A stretch of DNA of 64,000 nucleotides from Haloterrigena salina JCM 13891 (GCF_000337495.1 NZ_AOIS01000067.1:81688-145687); one strand, 5' to 3'; counted from the first letter of the stretch, positions 33,445 through 42,414 are shown. Translations and numbers: made by a program. The notes: generated by a model not told the origin, from the letters alone.

Positions 33445-35169
33445 TCAGGGACGATCATCGACGCGGCTCGACGGGTCCGGGGCGTTCGCGTCGCCGCGTC
33501 GGGGCGCCGCTCGCGGGAGGTCGATGATCACGATCGACCCGCGCGGGTCGTTGTCGTCGAACCGGAGCGTTCCGCCGGAGTTATCGACCACCCAGTAGGT
33601 CAGCCAGAGGCCGAGCCCGCTCCCGTGCTCGAGCGCCGTCTCGCGCCCCTCATCGATCGCGGCGCGATCCTGTTCCGGAATTCCGGGGCCGTTGTCCGCC
33701 ACCTCGATGCGAACTCGCCCGCCGTTCTCGTCGGCCGGATCGCGGTCGACGTCCGGTTCGGGGCCCGTCGCGGTCACCGCTATTTCGACGCGCGGGTCGG
33801 CGCTGTCGTTGTGTTCGCAGGCGTTCTCGCAGACGTTCTCGACTGCCAGCCGCACTGAGGGAAGCGCCATCGCCCACGCCTCGTCCGGCAGCGACGCGGT
33901 CACGGTAACGTCGGGATATTCCTCGCGAAGCTCCGCGACCGCGTCGGCCGCGAGCGAGGCCACGTCGACGGGCCTCCGATCGGGATCGGCCTCGAGCGCG
34001 TTTTTCATCTGTCGCGCCTTCCGACTCAAGCCCGTGATGTCTCGCCCGGTCCGGTGGATCGTCTCCGCCGCGCCGACGACCGTTTCGTCCGCGGCCTCGT
34101 CGGTGATGAGATCCGCGTAATTCAGAACGATGCTCATTCGGTTGCGGATATTGTGCTGCAACACGCGATAGAGGACGTCGAGGCGCTGCCGCCGCTCTCG
34201 GAGTTCCGACTCGCGCGCTCGCAGCGTCGCCGCCAATTCGTTGAAGCCGTCGCTCATCCGTTCCCACTCGGCGCCGCCGCGCAGCGACACCGTACTGTCG
34301 TAGTCGCCCTCGCCGAGTCGGTCGAATCCGTCGAGTAACCGCTCGGTCTGGCGGAGGCTCACGGCGTACTGCCAGTACCCGAACCCGACCATGACGAGCA
34401 CCACGATGACCAGCACCAGCGTCTGGAGCGCGGCTAACCGATCCAATCGATCCGCTAGCAGCGTCCGATCTCGAGTGACCGTGACCTCCCACCCGGTCGA
34501 CTCGACGGTCGAGGAGCTTTCGATCCCCTCGTCGAACGTCCGCTCGTTCTCGTTGAGAACCACCCCGTCTCCAACGATAGTGACCGTCTGCGAACTCGTC
34601 TCGAGCGGCGGGATCGCGTCGAAGATCGTCTGCCGATCGAGGTACATGGCTCCCACGAGGACGCCCCGAACCCCCGAGCCGTCCAGGATGGGCGCGCTGA
34701 ACACGAGAACGGGCCTGTCGGCTCGCTCGGCGTATTCGACGTCGCTCACGTACGTTTCGCCCCGAAGCGCCCGCTCCACGTACGGCGTTTCGCTTCGGTC
34801 GGATCCGATCACCGAGCGTCTCGTCCCTGCCGTAACGGAGCCGCGGAAATCGACGACCGTTCCGTTGGCGTCGACGAGTTGCGCCGAGTAGAATCGAGAG
34901 TTGTCGAGAAACGCGTCGAGGAACGGGCCGCTCCGATCGAACTGCCGGGCCTCGGGCCGCGACGCGACCAACCCGATCCGATCTCGGTGTTCCCAGATCG
35001 TTTCGTCGATCTGCTCGGCGACCAACGAGGCCGTCTCGTCGGTTCGCCGTTGTTCGTCGTCGACGACGTCGCGTTTGTACGACTCGAGCGTCCAGTGAAC
35101 CGTCCCGCTCAGCACGAGCGTGATCACGACGAGGATGACGACGAATTTCGTTCGTAATCGGACTCTCAT
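33445..35169 (-). CDS. membrane sensor histidine kinase with extracellular dCACHE-like domain
   Basis: A 574-residue kinase. TM1 (residues about 10-28) and TM2 (about 275-297) bracket an extracellular ligand domain of about 240 residues with the dCACHE-like YFxxALxGxxYVSDV pattern (PYVERALRGETYVSDVEYA). A HAMP-like segment (LLDGFDRLGEGDYDSTVSL) follows, then the phospho-acceptor His339 in RVLQHNIRNRMSI and an HATPase_c domain ending in DNGPGIPEQ and GSGLGLWLTYW. The start MRVRLRTKF was preferred to an upstream frame. It is divergent to the HalX response regulator at 35312, which is very probably its partner. Confidence 0.92.
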   Translation of the reverse strand: MRVRLRTKFVVILVVITLVLSGTVHWTLESYKRDVVDDEQRRTDETASLVAEQIDETIWEHRDRIGLVASRPEARQFDRSGPFLDAFLDNSRFYSAQLVDANGTVVDFRGSVTAGTRRSVIGSDRSETPYVERALRGETYVSDVEYAERADRPVLVFSAPILDGSGVRGVLVGAMYLDRQTIFDAIPPLETSSQTVTIVGDGVVLNENERTFDEGIESSSTVESTGWEVTVTRDRTLLADRLDRLAALQTLVLVIVVLVMVGFGYWQYAVSLRQTERLLDGFDRLGEGDYDSTVSLRGGAEWERMSDGFNELAATLRARESELRERRQRLDVLYRVLQHNIRNRMSIVLNYADLITDEAADETVVGAAETIHRTGRDITGLSRKARQMKNALEADPDRRPVDVASLAADAVAELREEYPDVTVTASLPDEAWAMALPSVRLAVENVCENACEHNDSADPRVEIAVTATGPEPDVDRDPADENGGRVRIEVADNGPGIPEQDRAAIDEGRETALEHGSGLGLWLTYWVVDNSGGTLRFDDNDPRGSIVIIDLPRAAPRRGDANAPDPSSRVDDRP

Positions 35170-35311
35170 CACTGATTCGTGGTAACAATTAACAAAGTAC
35201 TCGGTACGCGCACTTAAGCGCACGCAACGAACGTCGTCGGACACCCGCGACCGGCCGCGCACGAAAGCTATAACTCGGTCACAGGCGAACCTCTCTAGGA
35301 CATTCGTTAAC

Positions 35312-35884
35312 ATGGGTCACGATCAGAACCCGACACTGCTCGTCGTCGACGACGAGCGCGAGGTGGCGGACGCGTACGCGCTCCGTCTTCGGCGGCGGTA
35401 CGACGACGTCCGGACGGCGTACGGGGGCGAGGAGTGCCTCCAGGAGATGGACGACACCGTCGACGTGGTACTGCTGGATCGACGGATGCCGTTCTCCGGC
35501 GACAAGGTGTTAACGGAGATCCGCGATCGGGGACACGACTGCCAGGTCATCATGGTAACGGCCGTGAATCCCGGGTTCGATATCGTCGATATGCCGTTCG
35601 ACGACTACCTGTGTAAGCCGATCGAGAAGGACGATCTCTTCGCGGCGGTCGAACAACAGGCGACCGCCGCGTCGTACGACGACCCGCTCTCGGAGTTCTT
35701 CAGCCTCACGGCGAAACTCTCGGTGCTCGAAGCCGAACACACGCCCGAACAGCTCGAGGAGTCGAGCGAGTACGTCCGCATGCAACGTCGGGTCGCGAAA
35801 CTTCGCGAGGGGCTGGAGGTGCCGCGGGAGGATTTCGAGCGAATGGTCGAGACGTTCACCGCGATCAATCGGGGCGAAGGGTAG
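35312..35884 (+). CDS. HalX-domain response regulator
   Basis: A 190-residue response regulator. The receiver has acidic pocket residues in VVDDERE, phospho-acceptor Asp56 in VVLLDRRMP and the Lys in LCKPIEKDD. A HalX domain (about residues 125-185, DPLSEFFSLTAKLSVLEAEH and EEFERMV-like end) follows; HalX is a haloarchaeal output module of unknown partner. There is no DNA-binding domain. It is divergent from the dCACHE histidine kinase, with 140 bases between, so they likely form a two-component pair. Confidence 0.94.
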   Translation: MGHDQNPTLLVVDDEREVADAYALRLRRRYDDVRTAYGGEECLQEMDDTVDVVLLDRRMPFSGDKVLTEIRDRGHDCQVIMVTAVNPGFDIVDMPFDDYLCKPIEKDDLFAAVEQQATAASYDDPLSEFFSLTAKLSVLEAEHTPEQLEESSEYVRMQRRVAKLREGLEVPREDFERMVETFTAINRGEG

Positions 35885-35900
35885 CCGTCACGGCGGCCGT

Positions 35901-37079
35901 CTATGGCGCTCTCTCGTCGGTCTCGGCCCCGCGGAACTCGAAGCGCGCGCCCCCGGCATCGCCGGCCGTGAGCGTCACGTTCCAGCCGTGGTCTTCGACG
36001 AGTTGGCGGACGATAGCCAGTCCCAATCCGGTGGTACCGTCTCCGCTCGAGTAACCGGGTTCGAACACTCGCTCGCGCTCCGCGGGGGGAACGCCCGGCC
36101 CGTCGTCGGCGACGTAGAACCCGCCGTCCAGGCCGCCGACCGTCACGGTCGCGTCCCGACCGCCGTGTTCGACCGCGTTTCGGAACACGTTCTCGAAGAC
36201 CCGCTGGAGCCTCTCGGCGTCGGCCTGAAGCGTCGGGAGGTCGTCCTCGAGACCGAGCGCGGCATCGGCCGTTTCGACGGTTTCCCACGCCGTTTCGGCG
36301 ATATCGCCGACGGCCACGCTACCGCTCGGTTCGACCTCCGTCCCGCCGACCGAGAGCGCGTCCCGGATCAGCCGCTCGATCCGATCGAGCGCACCCTCGA
36401 CTTTCTCGAAGTGAACGTCCTCGCCCGTATCGCGAGCCGCCTCGAGGCGGATCTTCGCAACCTCCAGCGGGTTTCTGAGATCGTGCGCCGCGACGGCGAC
36501 GACTCGCTCGAGCCGGTCGGCGCGCGTCGTCACGCGGTCGACGCGCCGGCGTAACTCCGTCACGGTCGTGTAGACGACGTAGCCGCCGGCGTCCCCACCC
36601 CCGTCTCCGTCCTCGTCCGGAGACGGGATGGCCTCGAGACGGAAGTACCGCCGCTCGTCGTCGGCTCCGCGGCGAATCCCGACGGTGACGCGTTCGCCCG
36701 CGTCGAGTCGTTCGAGGACCGCCGCTCCGGTCGCGTCTGCGTCCGGTTCGTCTCCCTCGGACGGTCGCGTCGCGTTTCCCGCGGCGGTCGCCAGTTCCCA
36801 GCGCGGACCGGAGTCACGGTCGGTCGGCCCGGGAAGCAGGCGTTCACGGAGGGGAGCGTCCCTGATCGCCGCTTCGCCGACCTCGAAGGCCGTCTCGAAC
36901 GCGGGATTGACCGCGCGCACTACGGCGGTTCCACCTTCCACCTCGTAGTAGAGGAGCGGGTCGGGGAAACGCCGAAAGAGGCATCGCGTCGGTCCGCCGT
37001 CGGCGACGAGCGGGGCGGGCAGGTCGTCGCGTCGCCGTTCGAAGGGGCACCCGTCCCGCCGGTTGCTGCGACCGGTCAT
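35901..37079 (-). CDS. PAS-type sensor histidine kinase
   Basis: A 392-residue soluble histidine kinase. Residues about 25-160 form a PAS-like sensory domain (DPLLYYEVEGGTAVVRAVNPAFETAFEVG), interrupted by a halophilic acidic insert. The HisKA region carries His199 in VVAVAAHDLRNPLEVAK, and the HATPase_c domain ends with DDGPGVPPAERERVFEPGYSSGDGTTGLGLAIV. It overlaps the stop of the upstream BAT-type regulator by four bases (ATGA), showing translational coupling. Its stop is only 16 bases from the HalX regulator stop, convergent. Confidence 0.9.
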   Translation of the reverse strand: MTGRSNRRDGCPFERRRDDLPAPLVADGGPTRCLFRRFPDPLLYYEVEGGTAVVRAVNPAFETAFEVGEAAIRDAPLRERLLPGPTDRDSGPRWELATAAGNATRPSEGDEPDADATGAAVLERLDAGERVTVGIRRGADDERRYFRLEAIPSPDEDGDGGGDAGGYVVYTTVTELRRRVDRVTTRADRLERVVAVAAHDLRNPLEVAKIRLEAARDTGEDVHFEKVEGALDRIERLIRDALSVGGTEVEPSGSVAVGDIAETAWETVETADAALGLEDDLPTLQADAERLQRVFENVFRNAVEHGGRDATVTVGGLDGGFYVADDGPGVPPAERERVFEPGYSSGDGTTGLGLAIVRQLVEDHGWNVTLTAGDAGGARFEFRGAETDERAP

Positions 37080-38677
37080 TCGTTTCGCCTCGGTTGGCGG
37101 TCGTCGACCGCAACCGGCCGTTCGTGCTCCGCGTCGTCGTCGAAGAAGGCGTCGAGGAGTTTCCGCTGCCCCGCTCGCAGATGATAGTGAAGCGTCGGCG
37201 AACTGATTCCGAGCGTCTCGGCGAGCTCCTCGGCGGTGCTGTCTCGCGGCGATTCGAAGTACCCGCCGTAGTACGCCATCTGGAGGGCGTTTCGCTGGCG
37301 GTCGGTCAGGCGGTCGCGGAGCCCGCTCCGGAACTCCTGGACCGTTTCGATCGGTCGTTCGCGGTCGAGTTTCGACAGTAGTTCCGATCTGGGAAACCGC
37401 TCGCCGACAGCCTCGACGACTTCTCGGATGTCGCTGCTGGGCGCTACTTCCGCGACGATCAGGCCGGTTCCGCGATCGAACTCCGCCGTTCTGACGGTTG
37501 CGCCGTACGTGGCTAACGTGACGATCGGCGACCGTCCGGACACCGTAACCTCGGTGAAGCCGCCGGTCTCGGTCGCGGACTCGTGGATCACGCGACCGGC
37601 GTCGACGTCGGATCGATCGTCGGCCAGCTCGCGGAGCGCATCGGGTTCGGCACCGTCGACGCGAACGTAACAGAGTAACGATGCAGCGTCTAACGGGACG
37701 ATGCCTTCGACCGCGAGTTCGCAATCGAGTCGCGCGGACGCCGTCGCGAAGAAGGCGTCGGCGATACGGAACGTGAGTTCGATGACCGTATCCGAGAGCA
37801 ACAGATTGCGCTGGCGAGTCGCGTTGATGACGAACCCGGTGGTCACGCCGAGCGTTTCCAGGCTCTCCCGTTCGCGCTCGCTGAAGGCGTCCGGATCGAG
37901 TGCGTAGACGCTCAACACCCCGTAGGTGGTGTCCCCGTACCGGAGCGGAACGACGACGCTCGACTGCAATCCGCGAGCGAACGCCTCTCGGCGGACCGGC
38001 TCCGGAACCGACTCGTCGTCCACGAGGTGGCGGACGACTCGCGTTTCCCCCGTCTCTAGCGTCGCGTACTCCGGCCCCCTCGAGCCGTCGGCGTCGGCAC
38101 CGCTCTCGACGATGAGATCGAGAATCCCGTCGTGCTCGCCGGCCGCGGTTCGACAGACGAGCCGCTCGCCCGTCATCTCCCGCTCGCCGATCACCGTGAA
38201 TTCGTACAGGTCGGTCTCCGCGAGCCGCTCACAGACCAGTTCCTCGACTTCCTCCCGGGTCGTGGCCCCGACGAGGTCCCGAATGATCTTCTGGACGATG
38301 TTGTTAATCCGCTCGAGACGAGCCAGCTCCGCCTCCCGATCCTCGAGGTCGCCCTCGAGGGCTTTCCGGTCGGTGACGTCTCGATAGTAGACCGTGACCC
38401 GCTCTCCGATCGTCGTCGTCCGAACGCGAAGCCAGACATCTAGCTCCGGGAAGTACTCCTCGAAGGAAATCTCGGCTGGCTCCGGATCGTCGCCGCCGAA
38501 GTGCTCGTGAAACGTCGCCGCGAACGATCGCGGGAACACGTCCCTGATATCGGTCCCGACGAGGGTGTCGCGCTCTCGCTCGAGCAGGTCCGCCGCGACA
38601 GCGTTAGCCGTCGTAATCTGCCAGTCGGTGTCGACGACGAGCACGCCGTCGGTGACCCCGTCGAGGACCTCACCCAT
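37076..38677 (-). CDS. PAS-GAF BAT-type (bacterioopsin-activator-like) regulator
   Basis: A 533-residue haloarchaeal regulator. It has an N-terminal PAS domain (GVTDGVLVVDTDWQITTANA), a GAF domain (about residues 150-290, FTVIGEREMTGERLVCRTAA), the BAT middle domain (LDCELAVEGIVPLDAASLLCYVRVDG) and a C-terminal HTH_10 domain with LTDRQRNALQMAYYGGYFESPRDSTAEELAETLG and SPTLHYHLRAGQRKLLDAFF. BAT proteins activate transcription, e.g. of bacterioopsin, in response to oxygen or light. A GTG at 38716 would add 13 residues; the ATG at 38677 was preferred because the PAS fold starts there. It is coupled to the kinase downstream. Confidence 0.9.
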   Translation of the reverse strand: MGEVLDGVTDGVLVVDTDWQITTANAVAADLLERERDTLVGTDIRDVFPRSFAATFHEHFGGDDPEPAEISFEEYFPELDVWLRVRTTTIGERVTVYYRDVTDRKALEGDLEDREAELARLERINNIVQKIIRDLVGATTREEVEELVCERLAETDLYEFTVIGEREMTGERLVCRTAAGEHDGILDLIVESGADADGSRGPEYATLETGETRVVRHLVDDESVPEPVRREAFARGLQSSVVVPLRYGDTTYGVLSVYALDPDAFSERERESLETLGVTTGFVINATRQRNLLLSDTVIELTFRIADAFFATASARLDCELAVEGIVPLDAASLLCYVRVDGAEPDALRELADDRSDVDAGRVIHESATETGGFTEVTVSGRSPIVTLATYGATVRTAEFDRGTGLIVAEVAPSSDIREVVEAVGERFPRSELLSKLDRERPIETVQEFRSGLRDRLTDRQRNALQMAYYGGYFESPRDSTAEELAETLGISSPTLHYHLRAGQRKLLDAFFDDDAEHERPVAVDDRQPRRNE

Positions 38678-38896
38678 GCTAGTCAATAGCACACTGTTGT
38701 ACGTGAATCTTTCCACGCTGGCGGTGGGAGACGGGGCGAACGGACGCCTCGAGTCGACGGGGACGTTCGTCGGGAGCCGGTCGTCAAACGAGACGGCTCG
38801 TCGCCACTGTCCGCTGGGCGCGACCGATACGGGCCCAGATGGATCGGTCGTCGAGAGAAACGAGGGCGCGTGTGACCGGTGCGCCGTGCGATGCGG

Positions 38897-39157
38897 TCAG
38901 GTCGTCACCTTCCACGTCGTCGAACTGGAGTAGCCCCACTTCTCGACGGTCACGTCGAACTCGCCGTCGACGAGCGCCGGCATGTTCACGCCGACTTCCT
39001 TGGCGCTCATACCCAGGTCGTCGCCGATGAGACGGGACTTGAAGTAGGTGTTCGTCTGGCTCTGCTCGCGGAGGTATCGAAGGATACGACGCTGCTTGTC
39101 GCTCAGCGCGGCCGCGGTCCGGGTCGCGGTCGGATCGGACGTGTCGGATTCGCTCAT
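38897..39157 (-). CDS. 86-residue wHTH protein (DUF7123-like)
   Basis: A small basic-acidic protein with a winged-helix look: LSDKQRRILRYLREQSQTNTYFKSRLIGDDLGMSAKEVGVNMPALVDG gives the helices, and VTVEKWGYSSSTTWKVT the wing. I recall it as a haloarchaeal DUF7123-type protein; the name is uncertain. It is one of four genes here with the GCGASCG-N10-TAYTRAG promoter core, divergent from the small gene at 39354. Confidence 0.7.
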   Translation of the reverse strand: MSESDTSDPTATRTAAALSDKQRRILRYLREQSQTNTYFKSRLIGDDLGMSAKEVGVNMPALVDGEFDVTVEKWGYSSSTTWKVTT

Positions 39158-39216
39158 GATCTCGGGTCACCCGTTTGCGTACGATCGGACGGCTGGCGTC
39201 TCCGAAGGAACCCTTC

Positions 39217-39240
39217 CTTAGTATTCCAATTGCCGCTCGC
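39217..39240 (-). promoter_or_regulatory. bipartite promoter motif of the 39157 wHTH gene
   Basis: On the minus strand GCGAGCG (39240-39234), ten bases, then TACTAAG (39223-39217), then GGGTTCCTTCG. Same core and spacing as at 29096 (plus), 39272 (plus) and 42496 (minus). The palindrome AAGGAA-CCC-TTCCTT (39205-39219) overlaps the downstream end. Confidence 0.55.
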
Positions 39241-39249
39241 CGCTCCACG

Positions 39250-39295
39250 CTCAATAGCTAGGGGTCTGGATGCGACCGCTGGTTTGGATACTAAG
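39250..39295 (+). promoter_or_regulatory. bipartite promoter motif of the 39354 small gene
   Basis: CTCAATAGCTAGGGGT (39250-39265), GCGACCG (39272-39278), ten bases, then TACTAAG (39289-39295). The whole arrangement matches the curlin-like promoter at 29074-29119, including the upstream block with 14 of 16 bases the same. Confidence 0.6.
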
Positions 39296-39353
39296 CGGCT
39301 GATTCCTCGAGGCTCCACTCCGTAGCACCACGTGTAGTTACGAGGGACCACCA

Positions 39354-39518
39354 ATGACCGAACACGATTCGACCGCTTCGGCCGCGGAGCACGACCCCTT
39401 CGAACAGTACCGCTACATCGAGTACACGATGGATGACGAATCGGTGTCCGTCATTCAGGACACGGAGAACGACCGGGCGTGGATCCAGTCAACGCACGCC
39501 GTCCTGGCCTCTCGGTAA
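39354..39518 (+). CDS. 54-residue acidic protein (DUF7331-like)
   Basis: A tiny acidic protein, MTEHDSTASAAEHDPFEQYR onward, with a core YRYIEYTMDDESVSVIQDTENDRAWIQS. The ending RAWIQSTHAV resembles RWVQSTASI in the small protein on the opposite strand at 39772-39948, so the two look paralogous. Small haloarchaeal proteins with a W-x-Q-S/A ending are known as a DUF family (probably DUF7331); function unknown. It has the shared promoter motif. A GAGGGACCACC sequence precedes the ATG. Confidence 0.65.
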   Translation: MTEHDSTASAAEHDPFEQYRYIEYTMDDESVSVIQDTENDRAWIQSTHAVLASR

Positions 39519-39771
39519 TCGGCATCTTTCGCAGCGAATCGGCGATCGATTGTGACGTCCGAAACCGCCGGTATTCCGATCGTCCGATACCCACGGAGAG
39601 CCTGGCGAACGCCGATGCCACTCGCGATCCGTCCTGCTGGCTCTCGAGACTATTCACGTGATGCGCAGACTGTCGACGATGTCGCTTTCTCCGACCGACT
39701 CCGTGCCGATCGGTGCCGAGAAGGCGCCGCTCAGGTGGGGGGACGTCGACGTCGTTCGCCGGCGTCGGTTC

Positions 39772-39948
39772 TCACCGGAACTCCTCCAGGGAGATGCTCG
39801 CCGTCGACTGCACCCACCGGTCGGGGTCTCTGCGGTCGTAGACGAGCATCTCGTCGCGAAACTCGATCGCATCGTGCGTCGCCGGGATCGACGATACCGG
39901 CTCGCTCACGAATTCGTCGGGGTCGCGGGTGTCGGTGGTGTCGGTCAT
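39772..39948 (-). CDS. 58-residue acidic protein, paralogue of the 39354 product
   Basis: Reading on the minus strand from ATG 39948: TDTTDTRDPDEFVSEPVSS then AIEFRDEMLVYDRRDPDRWVQSTASISLEEFR. It is too short for automatic calls but has the same LVYD..DRWVQS pattern as other haloarchaeal small proteins and resembles the 39354 product. A GGAGAACGACA sequence precedes the start. A weaker form of the promoter motif is present (TATTTAG, plus-strand CTAAATA at 39998-40004). Confidence 0.55.
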   Translation of the reverse strand: MTDTTDTRDPDEFVSEPVSSIPATHDAIEFRDEMLVYDRRDPDRWVQSTASISLEEFR

Positions 39949-40264
39949 TGTCGTTCTCCAATTGGACGATGGACCTCCGTTACCGAAGCGTACCTAGCTA
40001 AATAGCCGAGTGCGCGATCTCGCGACCCGCTCTAGACAGCTAGCACTACCGGCCCGGACACACGTTTCCGCCGGAGACATTGCTGCGCGGAGCCGTCTCT
40101 GGCCACGGTGCACGCCTCGAGACGCCGACAGCAACCCACAGCGTCCACGACCGATTCCGTCTTTCGTGGCTACTGTCACCGCGATAACGAATTGTAATCG
40201 CTCGAGCACACCCCTTCATCTAATAATCGGCTGATCGTAGCCCCGGTCAAGGGGCAAGTTAACA
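39949..40264. other. 316-bp gap, no gene seen
   Basis: No protein-like frame was found on either strand. It contains the upstream region of the 58-residue gene (left) and of the secreted protein at 40265 (right). CTAATAATCGGC about 45 bases before that start is a possible promoter. Confidence 0.4.
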
Positions 40265-41938
40265 ATGATCACAGCCATTGGGGACCGTTCGAGGAGGCTG
40301 TTGGTGTGTCTCACCGTCCTTTCGGTGACGGGTGCGCTGACCGGCGGCGTCGTCTGGGCGGCCGACGATGCAGCCGGTGCCGCGCCGAGCGAACCGTCGA
40401 TCGAGAACGCACAGAAGCAGTGTGCGTGCGATTCCGGTGCCGCTCGCCTCGCCGGCGCCGGCGAAGCGAAGGCACTCGAACCGGGTTCGAACGCTGCACG
40501 CGTCGCGTTCGGTACCGCCCAGACGGCGGATTTCGGCCGGATCGCAGTCGGATCGAACGCGACTCGCGAAGTGCCAATCCTCAATATCGGGCCGGATCCC
40601 GTGTCGGTGACTGACGCGACGATCGAGGGGGACGACGCCGGCGCCTTCACCGTCACCGACGACTCCGTCTCGCCGATCGAACCCGGCGAAACGGAGCACG
40701 TAACGGTCGTCTTCAGCCCCGACCGCGACGGTACTCATCGCGCGACGCTTCGGCTCGAGCAGGCTACCGGACCGCTCGCGACCGCCGATCTGATCGGGAC
40801 TGGCGTCACACCGGACATCGAAGTCGACCGGGAGCAGCTCCGGTTCGCGAATGTGACAGACCAGACGGTTGCGGAGACGTTCACCCTCACGAACGACGGG
40901 ACCACACCGCTGACGGTCGACGCGTTGCGAATCGTCGGTCCCGATCGAGCCGCCTTCGAACCGGCGGCTAGCAGTCCGTTCACGATCGAACCGGGACAAA
41001 GTCGGGAGGTTCCCGTGCGATTTACGCAGTCGGAACCGGCGGCGCGGTTCGCGACGATGCACATCCTGAGCGACGACCCCGAGCAGCCACAGCGAAACCT
41101 GTGGCTCACCAACACGCCGACGGTGGCCCGCGTCTCGCCGTCGCACATCAAAACGGACCGGACGCACGTGAACGCATCCGTCGTCGACGCGGCGCCGAAC
41201 ACGACGCAGTCACTCAACATCTCGTGGCCGGCCACTCGAGACGATACCGTCGCGATCGACGCACTCTCGTACACCCCCGAGCGGGGCGGGGAGTTCTCGA
41301 TCAACGTCACGAAACGGGACGCGCAGTTCGAAGGGGCGCCTGCGTTCGAGCCCGCCGACGGAACGGAGGAGGTGGCGTTCGTCTCGATGGACAGCACCAT
41401 CGCGAACGAGGACCTTCAAGACGTCACCGTCACCTTCCGCGTGAGACAGGATCAACTGGCCGGAGACGAGGCTCCGGACGACGTGGCCCTGTACACGCAT
41501 CGAAACGGCCAGTGGGTCGAGCTTCCGACGACGCTCGTAGACGAGAGTCGAACGCACTACTTCTTCGAAACGGAGTCGCCGGGACTGCTGGACTTCGCGA
41601 CCGGGATCAAACAGGCGAACTTCCGCATCGACGACGCGGCCGTGAGCGTCACGGAGATCAGCGCCGGCGAAAGCGTCGACGTCGTGGTACGCGTCACCAA
41701 CGTCGGCGGCGCTGACGGCACGTACACCGTGCGGCTCATCCGTGACGATACCGTCGTCGACCAGCGGGAACTGTCGATCGCGGCGACCGGAAGCCGCCAG
41801 ACGATCCTCACAGAGTCATTCGACAATCCCGGAACCTACGAGTTGTACGTTAACGATCACTTAGTCGGAACTATCACGGTCCACGGATCTGCGGATTCGC
41901 TAACCGATCTGGCGTTCACGGCGCGCTCACCCGCCTGA
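40265..41938 (+). CDS. secreted ASH/CARDB-domain protein with PGF-pre-PGF-like region
   Basis: A 557-residue exported protein. The signal is SRRLLVCLTVLSVTGALTGGVVWAA. After a linker come two immunoglobulin-like ASPM-SPD-2-Hydin/choice-of-anchor-D type units (ADFGRIAVGSNATREVPILNIG and LRFANVTDQTVAETFTLTNDG), then a PGF-pre-PGF-like segment (LYTHRNGQWVELPTTLVDESRTHYFFETESPGLLDFATG) and a final CARDB-type domain (VSVTEISAGESVDVVVRVTNVGGADGTYTVRLI). It lacks an obvious C-terminal PGF transmembrane anchor. Likely a cell-surface or secreted adhesion-type protein. No partner is proven, but it lies with other exported proteins. Confidence 0.85.
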   Translation: MITAIGDRSRRLLVCLTVLSVTGALTGGVVWAADDAAGAAPSEPSIENAQKQCACDSGAARLAGAGEAKALEPGSNAARVAFGTAQTADFGRIAVGSNATREVPILNIGPDPVSVTDATIEGDDAGAFTVTDDSVSPIEPGETEHVTVVFSPDRDGTHRATLRLEQATGPLATADLIGTGVTPDIEVDREQLRFANVTDQTVAETFTLTNDGTTPLTVDALRIVGPDRAAFEPAASSPFTIEPGQSREVPVRFTQSEPAARFATMHILSDDPEQPQRNLWLTNTPTVARVSPSHIKTDRTHVNASVVDAAPNTTQSLNISWPATRDDTVAIDALSYTPERGGEFSINVTKRDAQFEGAPAFEPADGTEEVAFVSMDSTIANEDLQDVTVTFRVRQDQLAGDEAPDDVALYTHRNGQWVELPTTLVDESRTHYFFETESPGLLDFATGIKQANFRIDDAAVSVTEISAGESVDVVVRVTNVGGADGTYTVRLIRDDTVVDQRELSIAATGSRQTILTESFDNPGTYELYVNDHLVGTITVHGSADSLTDLAFTARSPA

Positions 41939-42150
41939 ATCTCCGCTGCGTTACGCCCCAAGATTCCCTCGACGGCCAGCGGATGTCCCGTGTGTGGAAG
42001 TACATTCTGTAGGTCCGTTCATCGAGGCGTTCCGTCTCGACGGGTCGGACGAGTCCCTTGGAGTCCTCGAGAAGTGACGCGGAGCCCTCGCGAACGATGA
42101 CGCCGAGGCCCATGAAGGTGCCGTCGAGGCGAACCTCGGGGTCCGCTGGG
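41890..42150 (-). pseudogene. frame-disrupted 3' part of the 42414 secreted protein (probable)
   Basis: After the stop of the 42151 gene the next minus-strand frame continues with high-GC3, protein-like sequence: TDPADPEVRLDGTFMGLGVIV, then REGSASLLEDSKGLVRPVET and RTYRMYFHTRD. A further shift would give HPLAVEGILGRNAAEIQAGERA. The first shift falls near GTTACGTACTGAC (42147-42160 region). The whole suggests one longer ancestral protein broken by small indels, overlapping the 3' end of the 40265 gene. The alternative is that these frames are chance shadows. Confidence 0.45.
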
Positions 42151-42414
42151 TCAGTACGTAACCTCGGATACAGGACGCGCTCCGGGGGCAATGACTTCCT
42201 CGTTTGTGTCTTCGATTTCGAATTGAGGTTCTGGCTCTGCCTCAGTCTCAAATTGGGGTTCTGGTTCCGCCTGGGTCTCGAATTGAGGTTCTGGTTCCGC
42301 CTCGGTCTCGGCGACCCCAGACCCGGCGAGCGTTGTCGTCCCGGCGAGCAGCCCCCCGGTTGCTTTGAGTACGTTCCGTCTCGACATCGCATCGGTAGCG
42401 TTGTGGTCGGCCAT
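42151..42414 (-). CDS. Tat-signal small protein with EPEPQFET repeats
   Basis: An 87-residue protein from ATG 42414 (MADHNATDAMSRRNVLKATG). The twin-arginine motif SRRNVLK is followed by a hydrophobic stretch, so export by Tat is expected. The mature part is three EAEPEPQFE-type repeats (about 10-11 residues each) and an acidic tail ending ARPVSEVTY. Codon use is high GC3. The frame stops early, and the neighbouring frame continues with protein-like sequence, so the true gene may be longer and disrupted. It has the shared GCGACCG-N10-TATTGAG promoter motif. Function unknown. Confidence 0.6.
   Translation of the reverse strand: MADHNATDAMSRRNVLKATGGLLAGTTTLAGSGVAETEAEPEPQFETQAEPEPQFETEAEPEPQFEIEDTNEEVIAPGARPVSEVTY

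Noticed and set aside
39519..39771. Short frames between the two tiny genes
   Set aside because: No conserved pattern or promoter; treated as intergenic.
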